64,000 bases of DNA from Tilletia caries (lineage: Eukaryota; Basidiomycota; Exobasidiomycetes; Tilletiales; Tilletiaceae), in the NCBI GenBank assembly GCA_032718865.1, contig JALUTQ010000032.1:744001-808000 (forward strand), given 5' to 3'. Shown one piece after another: positions 10,956-21,132 of the stretch. The notes beneath the pieces are model-generated. The model was not told the origin of the DNA, made no database searches, and saw nothing but the letters and a program-made list of their open reading frames with translations. Each line of letters opens with the position of its first letter. The stretch's first letter is position 1. Position numbers and translations under genes: made by a program.

Positions 10956-12712
10956 CTACTGCGCGTATCGAATCGCCCTTGGATTATGCCCTCGCCGCGC
11001 GCACTCGTCGAGGACTTGTTTTCGCACCACTGAACATGCGCAAGCAATGAAAGGAAAGTGTTGTTATTGTCAGTAATCTGCAGCGAGGTGATGAAAGGTG
11101 GGCAATACTCACCACTGGTGTTTGGTGAGGCTGTCGGCGACGTCTTTCTCAACTCACTACTCACTTATAAGTGACCACTTATTCCAGCAATCAGCACCGA
11201 CCACCTGTCAGCGATAGAGGCCATAGCGACGGGCGGCGGCTGCCGTTCCGTGCTGGACCATGGTTACACCAAGCTGCGTTCTGACAAATTGAAAATTGAA
11301 ATGCTGCAAGTCAAGATGGAGTGCGTCAGCGTGCTGCTGCTGCAGAGAAAGCTGCAGAGGCCAGAGAGATTGCTCACGGTATGCATTGCCTCACTCCTGA
11401 TGCATGGTGCTGGATGCATGATGCGTCTGCCAACAGCGAAAAAAAAATGGAAGACTTCAGAGTCAATGAGGGGCAGTTTAGTATTAGTGGTCGGCAAAAT
11501 TCCATGACCCATACTCACAGAGTCACAGGGAAAGGAAAGTTGCTGAACAGGCATCAGGTTACAGCTGAGCGGTGAGCTGTGTGTGGTTGCAAGATTGAAG
11601 ATATCATTCAATATCTGATGAGCAAACCAGTCGGTGATGCGCTTGCCATGTGCTTGCAGAATCAAAACTCACGCGTACAATGATGGCTGTTGAGATCAAT
11701 CGAACAATGCATGTGCGGAAAGATCAGACAACAAATAGTCAGCGACAGGCTACTGTAAACAGTTAGGCACTCAGCAGTGAGTCAGCACTCAGCAGCTGAA
11801 TGCCAGCGCGCAGGGTTGCAAATCGACAAGTATGAATCTGGGGCAGCGAGCAAAGTTGAGTCCTCAGACTCACGCACATGGCGGCCGACGGGAGATCGTA
11901 GAGCGGAGTTGGTATGAGGAGATCGAGTATATGTTTCTGCTGTGGCTCGAGAAATCAACGCGAAGACGGAGCTTGTCAGACAAAAAGCACTGGAGTAAAT
12001 CGTGATGCGTCCCAAAACGAAGCTCACACTGATAGCAAATGGCAATGCTCACCCGGGCTGACCACTGATGGCGCGTTGCGAAGGTGGGCATGGGGTCTGT
12101 TGAAAGGCAGTAAGGAAGATAATAATGCTACAAGGAGTAGCTTTCAGTGCATCAGCAATCGCAGGGGGAGAGCGCAGACAAAAAGACAATCAGCACTTGC
12201 CAACTTTGTGTACTGATGGTGCTGTTGTGTTCTTCGGAACTTCCGGTAGAGATAGACTGTCGTGGTTGCTGTCGGGAAGGTGCGGACTGTGGGGCGGAAC
12301 GAAGGGAGTTGGACGAATAGGGGCCAAGGGTCAGTGCACATCTTCTGGCTCATACTTGATCGAGACGCAGAGGGCTCGAGCGTACTTAGGGGACATGAGG
12401 CATGGGTAGCTCACAGTCACAGCTATGTTCCCAGCAGCTCACCCTACGAACTCTTCGTTGCTGACCCGCCTTCTACCTGGATATCGACACCGGCACAAGA
12501 AGCAAGACATCTGTAATGGAAGCGAACAGCGCGAGTGAGTAGACGGTAGACCGATGATGGATCAGAATAAAACCCAAGCTTGCTGGTGACGCATACTCAC
12601 AACGATAATCCGTTACTGTGTCGATCGTGAGAAGGCAGCGAAGCAGCTGATCGAGGTGGCAGGGGTGGAAGACGTGCTGTGGCTGGAGGAAGTCGTCAAG
12701 GAGCTGCTTCAT
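10956..12712 (-). CDS. Possible multi-exon gene inside the CACTA-like element (uncertain)
   Basis: A tentative model. From ATG at 12712 the first exon reads MKQLLDDFLQPQHVF and ends at a good donor (GTGAGTATG, near 12601). A following exon after TTACAG (near 12513) continues in frame. Further Ser/Gln-rich exons can be chained across introns with plausible borders (GTATGAG...CCACAG; GTGCTGATT...CAACAG). A last exon ends near 10956 with VLDECARRGHNPRAIR. No domain is recognised, and the exon chain between 11780 and 11100 is unresolved. Its first exon overlaps the beginning of the convergently placed accessory ORF on the other strand, so at least one of the two starts is wrong. It may be an additional transposon gene, or no gene at all. 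Confidence 0.25.
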
Positions 12713-14204
12713 CTGCGATCATACCATCGTCTGTAACAAGCGGGTTCGAACGTCAGATCGAACAGCTTGGTCAGCAGCTTCAAATGGCAATGGAGGCCAA
12801 CAACGAGCAAGTCAAAAAGCAAGTCCAGGAGCAACTTCAGACATACCATGACGCTGCCAATTCTTTTCGCACCGCGCATCGAGCTTGTGATATCACCGAT
12901 GTGGTACCATCTGCTGGAGAAAGGGACGAAATCGTGGTCGTGCTCAACGCTGTGCGGCTCGATGAGATTCAAGAGGCCGTCACAAGATATCGCGAGTTGG
13001 AACAACGCCTCGATAGCATGCAGGCACGACTCGCTAGCATGCAGGCACGACTCACCGCTGGTCAGGCCCAGAACCAGGAGCTCCAGCGACAGCTGCAGTC
13101 GGCGTCCCATAGAGCTAGAGTTCGACCTCGAACTTCGGACAGCGAGGACTCCGCCGACGTGTCTGGTTCTGATTCGCAAGATGATGAGGCCACGCCGCGG
13201 CCTCGACGAAAATCGAAGAAACGAACCAGGGTCCATGCCGTTGAACCGGGTCGTCCAGACGATCTCATCCAGGACGCGTTCAAAGGCCTGCTTCGTGTGA
13301 AGATGGGAATTTCGAAATCGGCCGGTTGGCCTAAGTATCCTGACGTCGCCGTCGAGGATCCTGAATGGCCCCGTCATCCGGCAGCGACCAATCCTGTTGA
13401 CCCTACCAGTGATGACGATCCTGGCGCTGGTGGGGATGAGGCAGCGACCGGAGACGGAACGCCTTGCTGCCGACTGGACTGGGTGAATGGACAGATCAAT
13501 GATGAGCGTTTCTCCGAGGTCTTGGACGACCTTAGTCAAGAGCTGGTTGAGCAGCCAGATGACTACGGTCTCCCAAAAGAAGATGCCAAACGTACCTTCC
13601 GATACGTGCGGGCCGCCTGCAAGCGCACCCTCGAGGAAATTCGGCGGCAGGCACGGCTTTTTGCACACAAAGACGGCAGCGGAGCTGGAGGAAATGACGA
13701 AAAACAAAAAAAAGGTCGATCGACGCCGGGTACGACAGAAGGCCAGAACCAACAGCCGAAAGAACGCAGCACTGCAGAATCCACTTCGTTTTTGGAGACG
13801 CCGAGCGGGCCATGTTGACTCGGGCAGGCGTTGAGTGGGACGAGACGGATTACGAATACGAAACTGACGAAGAAGCGGAACCAGAAAAGGTGTCAAGGGT
13901 TATTTGGCCAGAATGGTTCTCAGAAGAAAATCGCCAAGTCCAGAACAAAGCTCACAAAGAGGTACCTTCCCACCGACTTTCGTACAAGGTGGTTACCGCC
14001 CGTCACCTGACCGCCTACACATCAACGAAACCTCTGTCCGGCAAACTCATGCGTATTCAAGTCAGCTCTACCTTCGCGCAGAAGTACCCCAAGCTCGTTC
14101 GTTCCGTCAAGAAAAACTTACCGCCGTTCAAACCCGCACGAGGAGGTGTTGCCGACAGCGAGGAACAGTGGGGAACTCCAATTGTCGATCTTGACGTCCT
14201 GTGA
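12679..14204 (+). pseudogene. Coiled-coil accessory ORF of the CACTA-like element, frameshifted
   Basis: The first open frame (12679-13818; first in-frame ATG at 12784) encodes a long coiled coil (SGFERQIEQLGQQLQ onward, residues about 20-155), then an acidic/basic linker (RRKSKKRTRVH), then a conserved-looking block (DAFKGLLRVKMGISKSAGWP, LDWVNGQINDERFSEVL). After about 13670 the sense seems to move to a second frame (ELEEMTKNKKKVDRRRV, NPLRFWRRRAGHV) and then a third (13812-14204: TRAGVEWDETDYEYETDEE, GTPIVDLDVL). No introns explain the shifts, so I read it as decayed. ORFs of this kind often accompany Tnp2 in basidiomycete genomes. A DNA-binding, TnpA-like role is inference from its position and from the subterminal arrays. 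Confidence 0.5.
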
Positions 14205-14363
14205 CTCTGAGAGGAAGGGAGGGGTACTGTGAGGCCGTGAGGGTAAGGGCAGACTGTGTGACGCGCGGCGACATTTCTTCATTCGTGCGCGAGCTGAGGG
14301 CGACGGGAACAGGGCGATGCGGTGATGGGCAATGCGGTGATGGTGAACGAGATTGGTTGTGGG

Positions 14364-17300
14364 TCAAATGACTGTGGAGGAAACGTGTGGTGGTGGTTAG
14401 GAGGAAGCGGTTGCGGTCTACACTGTGTTGTGTTGTGACTCTTTCTGCTCCAGAATCCAGACTCTGATGAATAGGACTCACCTCGTCTCTGATCTTCCCC
14501 CGCTGAGACGCCAAGGAGATCTCCGGCCTCAATAAGAACCGCGTCCGAGTTGATCTTGTGTGCCGGTAGCAGCTCAAGTGGCCCCCAGGTCTCTTTCTCC
14601 ACCCAGAACAACCTCACAAGTTCTGACACCTGTGCTTCGTTCAAGATGTCCTCGAAAGCAGAGATCTTGTAGTGCGCGGCTCGCGATCCCAGAAGAAAGA
14701 CTGTGACGTGCCGAGGGCTGCTGCTTAGATGAATGGTGTGGGAGAGCACTGCTGTGATCTTGAAGAGGTCGAGACGTTCTTGTCGTCCATCAACGACGGC
14801 AAAGGTCCGAGTCTTGTTCGCATTGGCTCGGCTGCTCGTTCCACTGAGTGAGATATGCGCAAGCCGCATGGTTGCGTGGGCTTGCATTTGGGGCACGACG
14901 CGAAGGCTTTCCTTCGACGGTGAAGTAGGGTGCAAAAGGTTGGGTAGATCTGGGCTCCAAGAACGTTGGACGTGGGAAAACAGAGAGGTATGAAGAGAAT
15001 GAGGAAGGGTGTAACTCTCACCATCCGACAAGGTCAATGGAGACCCGACATCGCCCAAGACCGAAGCTGGACTCAGCCTGGTCGTCGGAGCACGGCTGAT
15101 AGGCGGTGCCCGTGCCTGAACGGCGCTGTTGAGCTCGCCTTTCTCGGCTGCAACAAGAAGGCCGAAGCGCGCATTGCTTGTGAAGGCTGAAGTGTAGGTC
15201 GCTTCAACTTCGCCGTTGCGGTGACCATTGTTGGCAATGTTTCCAAGCTGCCCATTCATGCGCTCAAAGTGGTACGCCGAGAAGTGGAATGGTGGACCGA
15301 AGCGGCGTATGAACTGAGGAATGTGGGTTGCAATGTGGTGATTGTACACGATCCATTTCTCCCCAAACAATTCCGCATGCCGTCGACCGTACTCTAGCAC
15401 CAAGTGCTCAAGTGCCTGGATCTCGGAGGGTAGAATCGTGCGCTTCGCCGTGAGCGTGGCCACAGCAGCAAGCTGAGCAACATTGCGCATAACTGCTCGA
15501 GCTGAGAGGGATTTCGGTTCCCCTACTGCTGTTACGTTCGGGTCTGCAGACAGCTCATCGTCCTCTTCTGCTGCAACCTCGTCCTCGTTCAGTACGTTTC
15601 GCTGCTGCTGCTGCTGCTGACTGCGCGCTGACTCCGACTCGTTTCGGAGACGGGATCCGCTTGGTTGTGGTTGGTGAGGAGCATCGGTGACACTGTTCGA
15701 CCGTGCATCGGGGCGCGAGTCTGCGTGTCTGGAGGTGGTGGTCCTGCTGTTTGACGTTTTGGGCGACTTCTTCCTTTTTGTCGGCACAAAAACAATGGTC
15801 CGATCCTCGTCAAGTTCCGTCTCCATGCCACGTACAGTAACAGGACCAGCATTCGACGTCCAAGTGTCGACCAATGCGCCGCCGTTGCCGAACCACCACC
15901 TGGATCCCCCAGTCGACGATCTGGAGCTTGCTCTGAGGGAGGCACAGACGCAGACGCCAAAGCAGTCTGTATGACTTGAAGCTGGGGTTTGCTGACCGAG
16001 GCGCCGTCAATGAGCGTGCGGTGGAAGAGTCGTTTGATCAACCCGAGCTCGATGTTGTGCATAGGATCAATAGGAGCGCGCTCCACAGATCGCCAGTACG
16101 GAAGCTCGTTCAGGGGAGACGCTCGTGACCCTGTCTCCCTTTCGAAGGTTTGGCACTCTTTGATCGTTCGGAATGGTTGAGTGCACCGAAGAGAGTCGGA
16201 CCTGTGCTGTTCTGGGTCTCGGTGAAGATCAGATGTGTTGGCAGAGAAATGATCGATTCTGGTAGAGATCGTCACCGTGCAGAGTCCACAGAAATCGCCC
16301 TTTCGCACAGAGTGCGGAGGAAACCCGCACACCTTGTTTCTCCCAACCGTATCGCCACAGAAGAAGGCCAAGCGAACCCGGACTAGCTGCCCTAAAGGTT
16401 GACGAAGAGTTGGAATGTACTTTCCGTCAGCAAACTCTTGCAGCTCCGACAGCAGTGGCTGAAGGTAGCCGGAGAGCCTCGCCGCTCCTGGTTCTTTGGG
16501 CCCGGGAGTGCAAGCGGCGAGATATGTCATGGAGGGGTGGTACCGTAGTCGTTGGGGAAGGTTGAGGATTGTCATCATGATCCCGCCGGTCGAATGCCAC
16601 GAGGTGTACTGAGATCGAAAAGGAGAAAACCAGTCGATGCAGAGGGCGAACATGAGAGAAAGGGGACGTTGTGTGTATTGACTCCCGTATTTATCCTTCT
16701 CGTCTGACCACGCTTGACCATCGTACACGTCGGAAATGCCCTCTCCTCGTTCTCGATTGCGCCATTCTTGGAGAGCTTCGAACACGCCAGGCTGTGCCAA
16801 AAGCCACGTCAGCCATGATGCAAGTGGCTGGTAGTCGTATATGATTTTTGGCTTGCCGCGGCGCTCGTAAGTTAACTTGCCGCAGTGCTCGCAGCAAGTA
16901 GCTTCGTCATGGGAAGCAGAAGCAAGCGCAACTTGCTCGCATTCCGGACACACCGCATATCGCACCAAAGTCGCTTCAAGGCCTAGATGCTTTCGGACCG
17001 TCCTGAGCTGAAATGGAATGCCTGATGAAGAACCGGGAATCAGAGGTCGAAGGGTAGAATTGTAATGTGAGAACATTAGCCAAGCTCCTTGACGTCCTAG
17101 GCCAAAATGAGCGACGAGAGTGAGCACATGAAGCATAAAAGAACGTTCCGTCTCTGTGTAGATGGGCGCGTCAGAGTTGTCAGCGCTACTGGCGCTGACA
17201 ATAGGAGATTGGCTATTAGTGGCCAATTGCCTTGTGTCGGTCTCGTCTGACTCGTCCTGTCCGTCCTGGAGGACTACTCGGTCGGGATCGAGTATGTGTT

Positions 17301-18511
17301 CTGGGTCGACACCGTCTCCAAACTCCGAGTCCACCTCGTCGGTAAGGTTGTCCCCGGAGTTGACGCGGAGCTGGGGTTTTGCGGACTCCGCACTCCTCCG
17401 ACGGAGGGCTCCGCCGGAGGCGGAGCGCGGAGCTCACTTTTGACAAATTTTTGATCTTAAAAAAGCACGGAGTCCGCTTGGAGGACTCCGCCGGAATTTG
17501 TGCGGAGGCGGAGCCCAATCCTGGGCCCACTTGCCAAATGTGCGGAGCGCGGAGTCGTCAAAATTGTGTGAAAATTCCGGCGGAATTTCCGCGGAATTCC
17601 GACGGAGCTGTGAGGTCACGTGATAGTTGAAAATAAGGGTCACGTGACCTCTTTTTGGGTGCGCTCCGCCGGAATTCCGCAAAAGTTCCGCAGAAATGTG
17701 CGGAATTCCGAGAAAATAGGCATCTTCGAGATACGCGCAGGGGATAAAACAGGCGTCATCATCCGTTGAGAGCTTCAGGATGGCACTGGAGTCAATACCG
17801 CAACAATGTCGGATGGTGAATGTATAGCTCTGAGTGTATTAAAGTCATTCTGAGAGCAACTTATACCACCACTGCGCTCCGACGGAATTCCGCGGAATTC
17901 CGAGCTCCGCATACACGGAGCACGGAGGAGCATTATGAAAAACGCACAGAAAAAACGCGGAGCGCGGAGCTGGGATTTCAACTTTTGTATAATTCCGTCG
18001 GAACGCGGAGCTGGTTTTTTCCGCTCTGTCTTAGTCTGCGGAGGCGGAGCTCGCCTCAGAAAGTCAGAATTCCGGCGGAATTTGGAAGTGCGGAGGCGGA
18101 GACCTCCGCGTTACTCCGGGGACAACCTTACTCGTCGGTATCACTGTCTTCGGAACTAGATAGAGCTTCAAGGTCAGCCGTCACAGTGTGACCGATGGAG
18201 TCATCGAAGTTGACTTCATCTGCACCTGCGTCGAGATCCATCGGATCTTCTCGATTAGAAGACGAGGAGTCCGCAGGTAGTGTCTGTCGGGAGGATGAAG
18301 CTATGGGCAGGCAGGCGGAAGATTTTGTGCCGACCCGTTGCTCTAGGTCATGTAAGCGCTGCGCGTTCTTGTGGACATGCCACGTACTCTTCTTCAGAGT
18401 CTTGAACGCTCTGGTTGCGGTTCGACAGCCTTTGACGGTACAGTTGCACCAGTACTTACGCGTAATTCGGTCGAACCCAGCTTTGCGCGGGACGTGGTCT
18501 TCAGGAGGCAT
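14364..18511 (-). pseudogene. Tnp2-type transposase gene broken by an hAT MITE
   Basis: From ATG 18511 (MPPEDHVPRK) the frame has a Cys/His-rich N-terminus (YWCNCTVKGCRTATRAF) and an acidic linker. It hits a stop at the first bases of the MITE (17343-18130). Reading across the MITE minus one target duplication, the frame continues exactly (SDTDE, then VDSEFGDGVDPEH). The core follows: CPECEQVA..CCEHCGK, ALCIDWFSPF, HSTGGIMMTILNLPQRLRY, LAACTPGPKEPG, GDTVGRNKVCGF, PIDPMHNIELGLIK. An intron at 15835-15774 (GTACGTGG...AAAAAG) restores frame into the C-terminal part (HHIATHIPQFIRRFGPPFHF, HFERMNGQLGN). A last intron (about 14481-14372) gives a stop near 14364. These are hallmark Tnp2 blocks. Without the MITE the gene would look intact. 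Confidence 0.8.
17343..18130. mobile_element. Non-autonomous hAT-type element (MITE), copy 2, inside the Tnp2 gene
   Basis: Same family as 758-1484: ends TAAGGTTGTCCCCGGAGT and its inverse, 788 bp, flanked by the perfect 8-bp duplication CTCGTCGG at 17335-17342 and 18131-18138. It differs from copy 1 mainly by about 60 extra bases near the left end (17366-17430) and scattered substitutions. It interrupts an acidic coding stretch of the transposase and supplies an immediate TAA stop. No coding capacity for a transposase is present, so it must be moved by an hAT transposase encoded elsewhere. Confidence 0.95.
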
Positions 18512-18594
18512 CTTCTCTCTCGATGAGTCAGTTGGATGTTCTGAAGTACTAAATTTCACAACCCTTCCAGTCATGTCACACCAGAGTCCAGACT

Positions 18595-18801
18595 GTGGCG
18601 CACGTGGTGAGAGGGCACAGAAAGCCTCGCAACACCCTGTGCGAGGAACCGTGTCACAGTGCGAGCTTAGATCGCGTCGCACAGCCTGCGCGAGGGTCTG
18701 TGCGAGCCATATCGCACAGGGGTCTCGACGCGAGGTCTGCGCGATCTTTGCTCGCACCCAGCCTCGCACAGGCTGTGCGAGAGGTGCCCAAATCCGCGAT
18801 G
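18595..18801. repeat. Right subterminal repeat array of the CACTA-like element
   Basis: CTCGCACAG, CTGTGCGAG, GCGCGAGG and CCTCGCA words in both orientations are packed from about 18595 to 18790, matching the left array. The inverted terminal word TCCGCGATG closes it at 18793-18801. The lipase TATA box begins only 7 bases further on. Confidence 0.6.
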
Positions 18802-18807
18802 ACTGGG

Positions 18808-18813
18808 TATAAG
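18808..18813 (+). promoter_or_regulatory. TATA box of the lipase gene
   Basis: TATAAG lies 99 bases before the lipase ATG, a normal TATA spacing for a secreted fungal protein. It sits directly against the inferred end of the CACTA-like element, so any upstream activating sequence would now lie inside the transposon. Confidence 0.45.
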
Positions 18814-18911
18814 AGACGCTCTCATCTGCAGATCCTCAAGTTGACCCTTTTTTGTTCTCTACTGCTTCCAGAACCCTTTCCATTTTCCTCCAGGTCTACC
18901 TTACACGCACC

Positions 18912-20228
18912 ATGAAGTCGCCGCTCAGCCTGCTCGCTCTGGCTTCCGCTGTTGTGCTCCTCGCCGCACAGGCGGTATCCCTTCCCTCCGGCGCAGACCC
19001 CGCTCTGTCGCTGCCACAAGCTCTACTCGACTCCAAGATCTACTGCCCGGGACGCGCAGATGAATCTTACAAGGGAATTAAGAACCCCCTTCTCCTCGTT
19101 CCTGGAACTGGCACGACCGGAGCCGAGACTTGGGATTCCTCGCTGGCCAAGCTTGCTCCTTCAATCGGGTTTGATCCGTGCTACATCTCTCCGAAACCTT
19201 ACCTCTTCAACGACACAACCAAGAGCGTTGAGTACTTCGTCAATGCCGTCCGTCGTCTGCATGCGGAGAGCGGAAAGGCGGTGACCGTCGCCGGCTGGAG
19301 TCAGGGAAACCTGATTGTGCAGGTCGGGCTGACAGTGAGTCTTCATAAAATCATGCCACGGAGCCAGACGTCACTTAAAGCAATCCTCCATCAATCGTAT
19401 CGTACCTCCAGTTCTTCCCTCAGGTTCGGGCGACGGTCGCAAACTTTGTATCCCTGGCTGGAGATTTCCGTGGAACTACAAATACCGGTCTCCTTATCGC
19501 TATCAGCCCGAACAAGCAAGTCCCGGCCTCCAGTTGGCAGCAATTCGCCAACTCGCAGCTTCTCACGGCCCTCGCCAACGCTGGTGGTCTGAAAGCCATC
19601 GTTCCAACGACCTCCATCTACAGTTCTTCGGATGAGTTCGTTCAGCCTGAGAATAACAGCACATCCGCTACGTCTTACCTCGCCGGCGCCACCAACGTCC
19701 TGGCTCAGGGTAAGCACTCTCAGTTCTGTCGCAGAAGGATAGAGATTCTGAAGGGAATTGAACACCCAATCCTCTTAGACTACTGCCCGGGCATCTTCAT
19801 CTTCCACGGTGGTCAGCTGTACTCCAACTTTTCCATGAGCGTCGCGAAGGGCACTCTGACGAGTCCCTCCAAGGTTTGGAACCCCTCGACCTTCACAAAG
19901 GGATACGTACGTGACTGCTCCTGAACGTAGTTCTGGTTTTGCAATTCTGATCGATGAAGACACCACCAGTGCGGAGGATACGTTGCCGATGGGCTCGAGG
20001 GCTCTGACAAGGACAAGGTGCAGAACGTCATCCTCGCGGACTTGGGCAGGCTGTCATCCGGAAAATATGGTGTTGCCTGCGAGCCCGTTCTTCCTGCGTA
20101 CATCAAGAACTGTGAGTGAGGAGTGGGAAATCTCGAGCTCGGAGGAACTCGATGACATTCTGACATGCCCTGCATCTACCGAATTTACAGACGCGTCCGC
20201 CAACCCGCCTTGCCACGCCAGCGTCTGA
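18912..20228 (+). CDS. Secreted CalB-type lipase (Candida antarctica lipase B homologue)
   Basis: Five exons (18912-19334, 19412-19709, 19779-19906, 19970-20111, 20191-20228) encode 342 residues. Residues 1 to about 23 form a signal peptide (hydrophobic LLALASAVVLLAAQA). The mature start LPSGADPALS matches the LPSGSDP start of CalB. The alpha/beta-hydrolase triad is complete: Ser130 in GWSQGN, Asp215 in SSSDEFVQP, His250 in IFHGGQ; the oxyanion segment PGTGTTG is present. Six cysteines fall where CalB forms three disulfides (IYCPG/DPCYI, DYCPG/YCGGY, ACEPV/PPCHAS). It should hydrolyse or transesterify ester substrates outside the cell. The frame is intact although transposons lie on both sides. 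TATAAG at 18808 is a likely promoter. Confidence 0.93.
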
Positions 20229-20390
20229 TTTCCCACCGTAGACGACTCTGCACGCTTCCTTGCCTCTCCTCCGTCCCCTCTCCCGCTCTCCCGCCGAAGT
20301 AATATATCCCTATATCTATCTTCCGTTTTTACATCTGTGCGGCGTGCGCGAACGCGCAAACCTTGTTCGGTCTGAGGCTTTCACATGAGG

Positions 20391-21118
20391 CTCAGCAAAA
20401 AATTCGTTTTGCTACGGCGGGTTAGCGGCGGTCCACCTGCGGTTACCCAGCGGCCTTCCAGCCAGGTTGTGGTGAGCCGCTGACCACCGTCTGTATATCG
20501 GCGGCAACCGGCGCCTTGCCGTGGCGTTGTCACGACAACCTGCAAAAAAAATGGATGACATCATGACACTCATTCACCGGCTGTCAACCGCCCCTGGTTG
20601 GCAACAGCCGTTTCTCCCCGCGAATGGTTAGCGAAGCCCACGTGGAATTTTTTTTATGTTAAGTCCGAACCGTCCCTGCAGCAAAATGGAGCAAGGTGAT
20701 CGTGAAAAAAAAGACGCAACAACGTCGTTTAACGCGATTTCTACACAGGAGTGACGAGAACAGATGGCACGCTGAGGATGTAGTCACCCGTGTGCAGGCT
20801 GGCAGAGTGTAGGGACAGGCGCTGCAACCTGAGGCAGGACGGACGGGTGTCCGCACAGACGGACAAATGGGTGACGCCGCCAGGAACGGTGAGGCGGTGA
20901 GGATGGGGTAGCGGCATAGCCGCTGAGCTGCCGCCGAGAACCGCCGGGTGTAGAAACGAGTCTTATTCGCTCAGATGGTGACCAGCGGCCAACCGGACAG
21001 AGTGAGCAAAATCCAGCGGCGATCCAGCGATAAAGTCGGAGGCCAACCACCGGCGTTACAGAGGCATGGATACAGCCGACGGTATACCTCTGGTTAACCG
21101 CCGCAACTTTTTGCTGAG
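20391..21118. mobile_element. Non-autonomous DNA transposon with CTCAGCAAAAA ends
   Basis: The termini are inverted CTCAGCAAAAA...TTTTTGCTGAG, followed inward on both sides by GC-rich GCGG/CCGC sequence. A direct repeat CATGAGG (7 bp) flanks it at 20384-20390 and 21119-21125. It is 728 bp long with no plausible coding region. A 7-bp duplication does not fix the superfamily; an hAT element with an altered eighth base, or a MULE-like element, are both possible. It lies 160 bases after the lipase stop codon. Confidence 0.7.
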
Positions 21119-21132
21119 CATGAGGTTCTCAA

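Larger units (their letters stand above)
10642..18801. mobile_element. CACTA/EnSpm-like DNA transposon with subterminal arrays, now disrupted
   Basis: The limits are inferred from a 9-bp inverted match, CATCGCGGA at 10642-10650 and TCCGCGATG at 18793-18801. Just inside each end lie about 200 bases dense in CTGTGCGAG/CTCGCACAG-type words in both orientations, as in the transposase-binding subterminal regions of plant En/Spm. Inside are a Tnp2 transposase gene (minus strand), a convergent coiled-coil accessory ORF, and possibly a third spliced gene. No 3-bp target-site duplication could be recognised (flanks AGG and ACT), so the exact ends may be off by some bases. The element is dead or non-autonomous: its transposase gene carries a nested hAT MITE and the accessory ORF has frameshifts. 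Confidence 0.6.

Noticed and set aside
12709..13896. Long open frame on the minus strand (395 codons) opposite the accessory ORF
   Set aside because: It mirrors the coiled-coil coding strand, has no splice or domain support, and the plus frame has the expected composition.
17335..18138. The hAT MITE in the Tnp2 gene as a normal intron
   Set aside because: It is bounded by TAAGG...CCTTA with an 8-bp target duplication, not by GT...AG, and exact removal with one duplication restores the frame.
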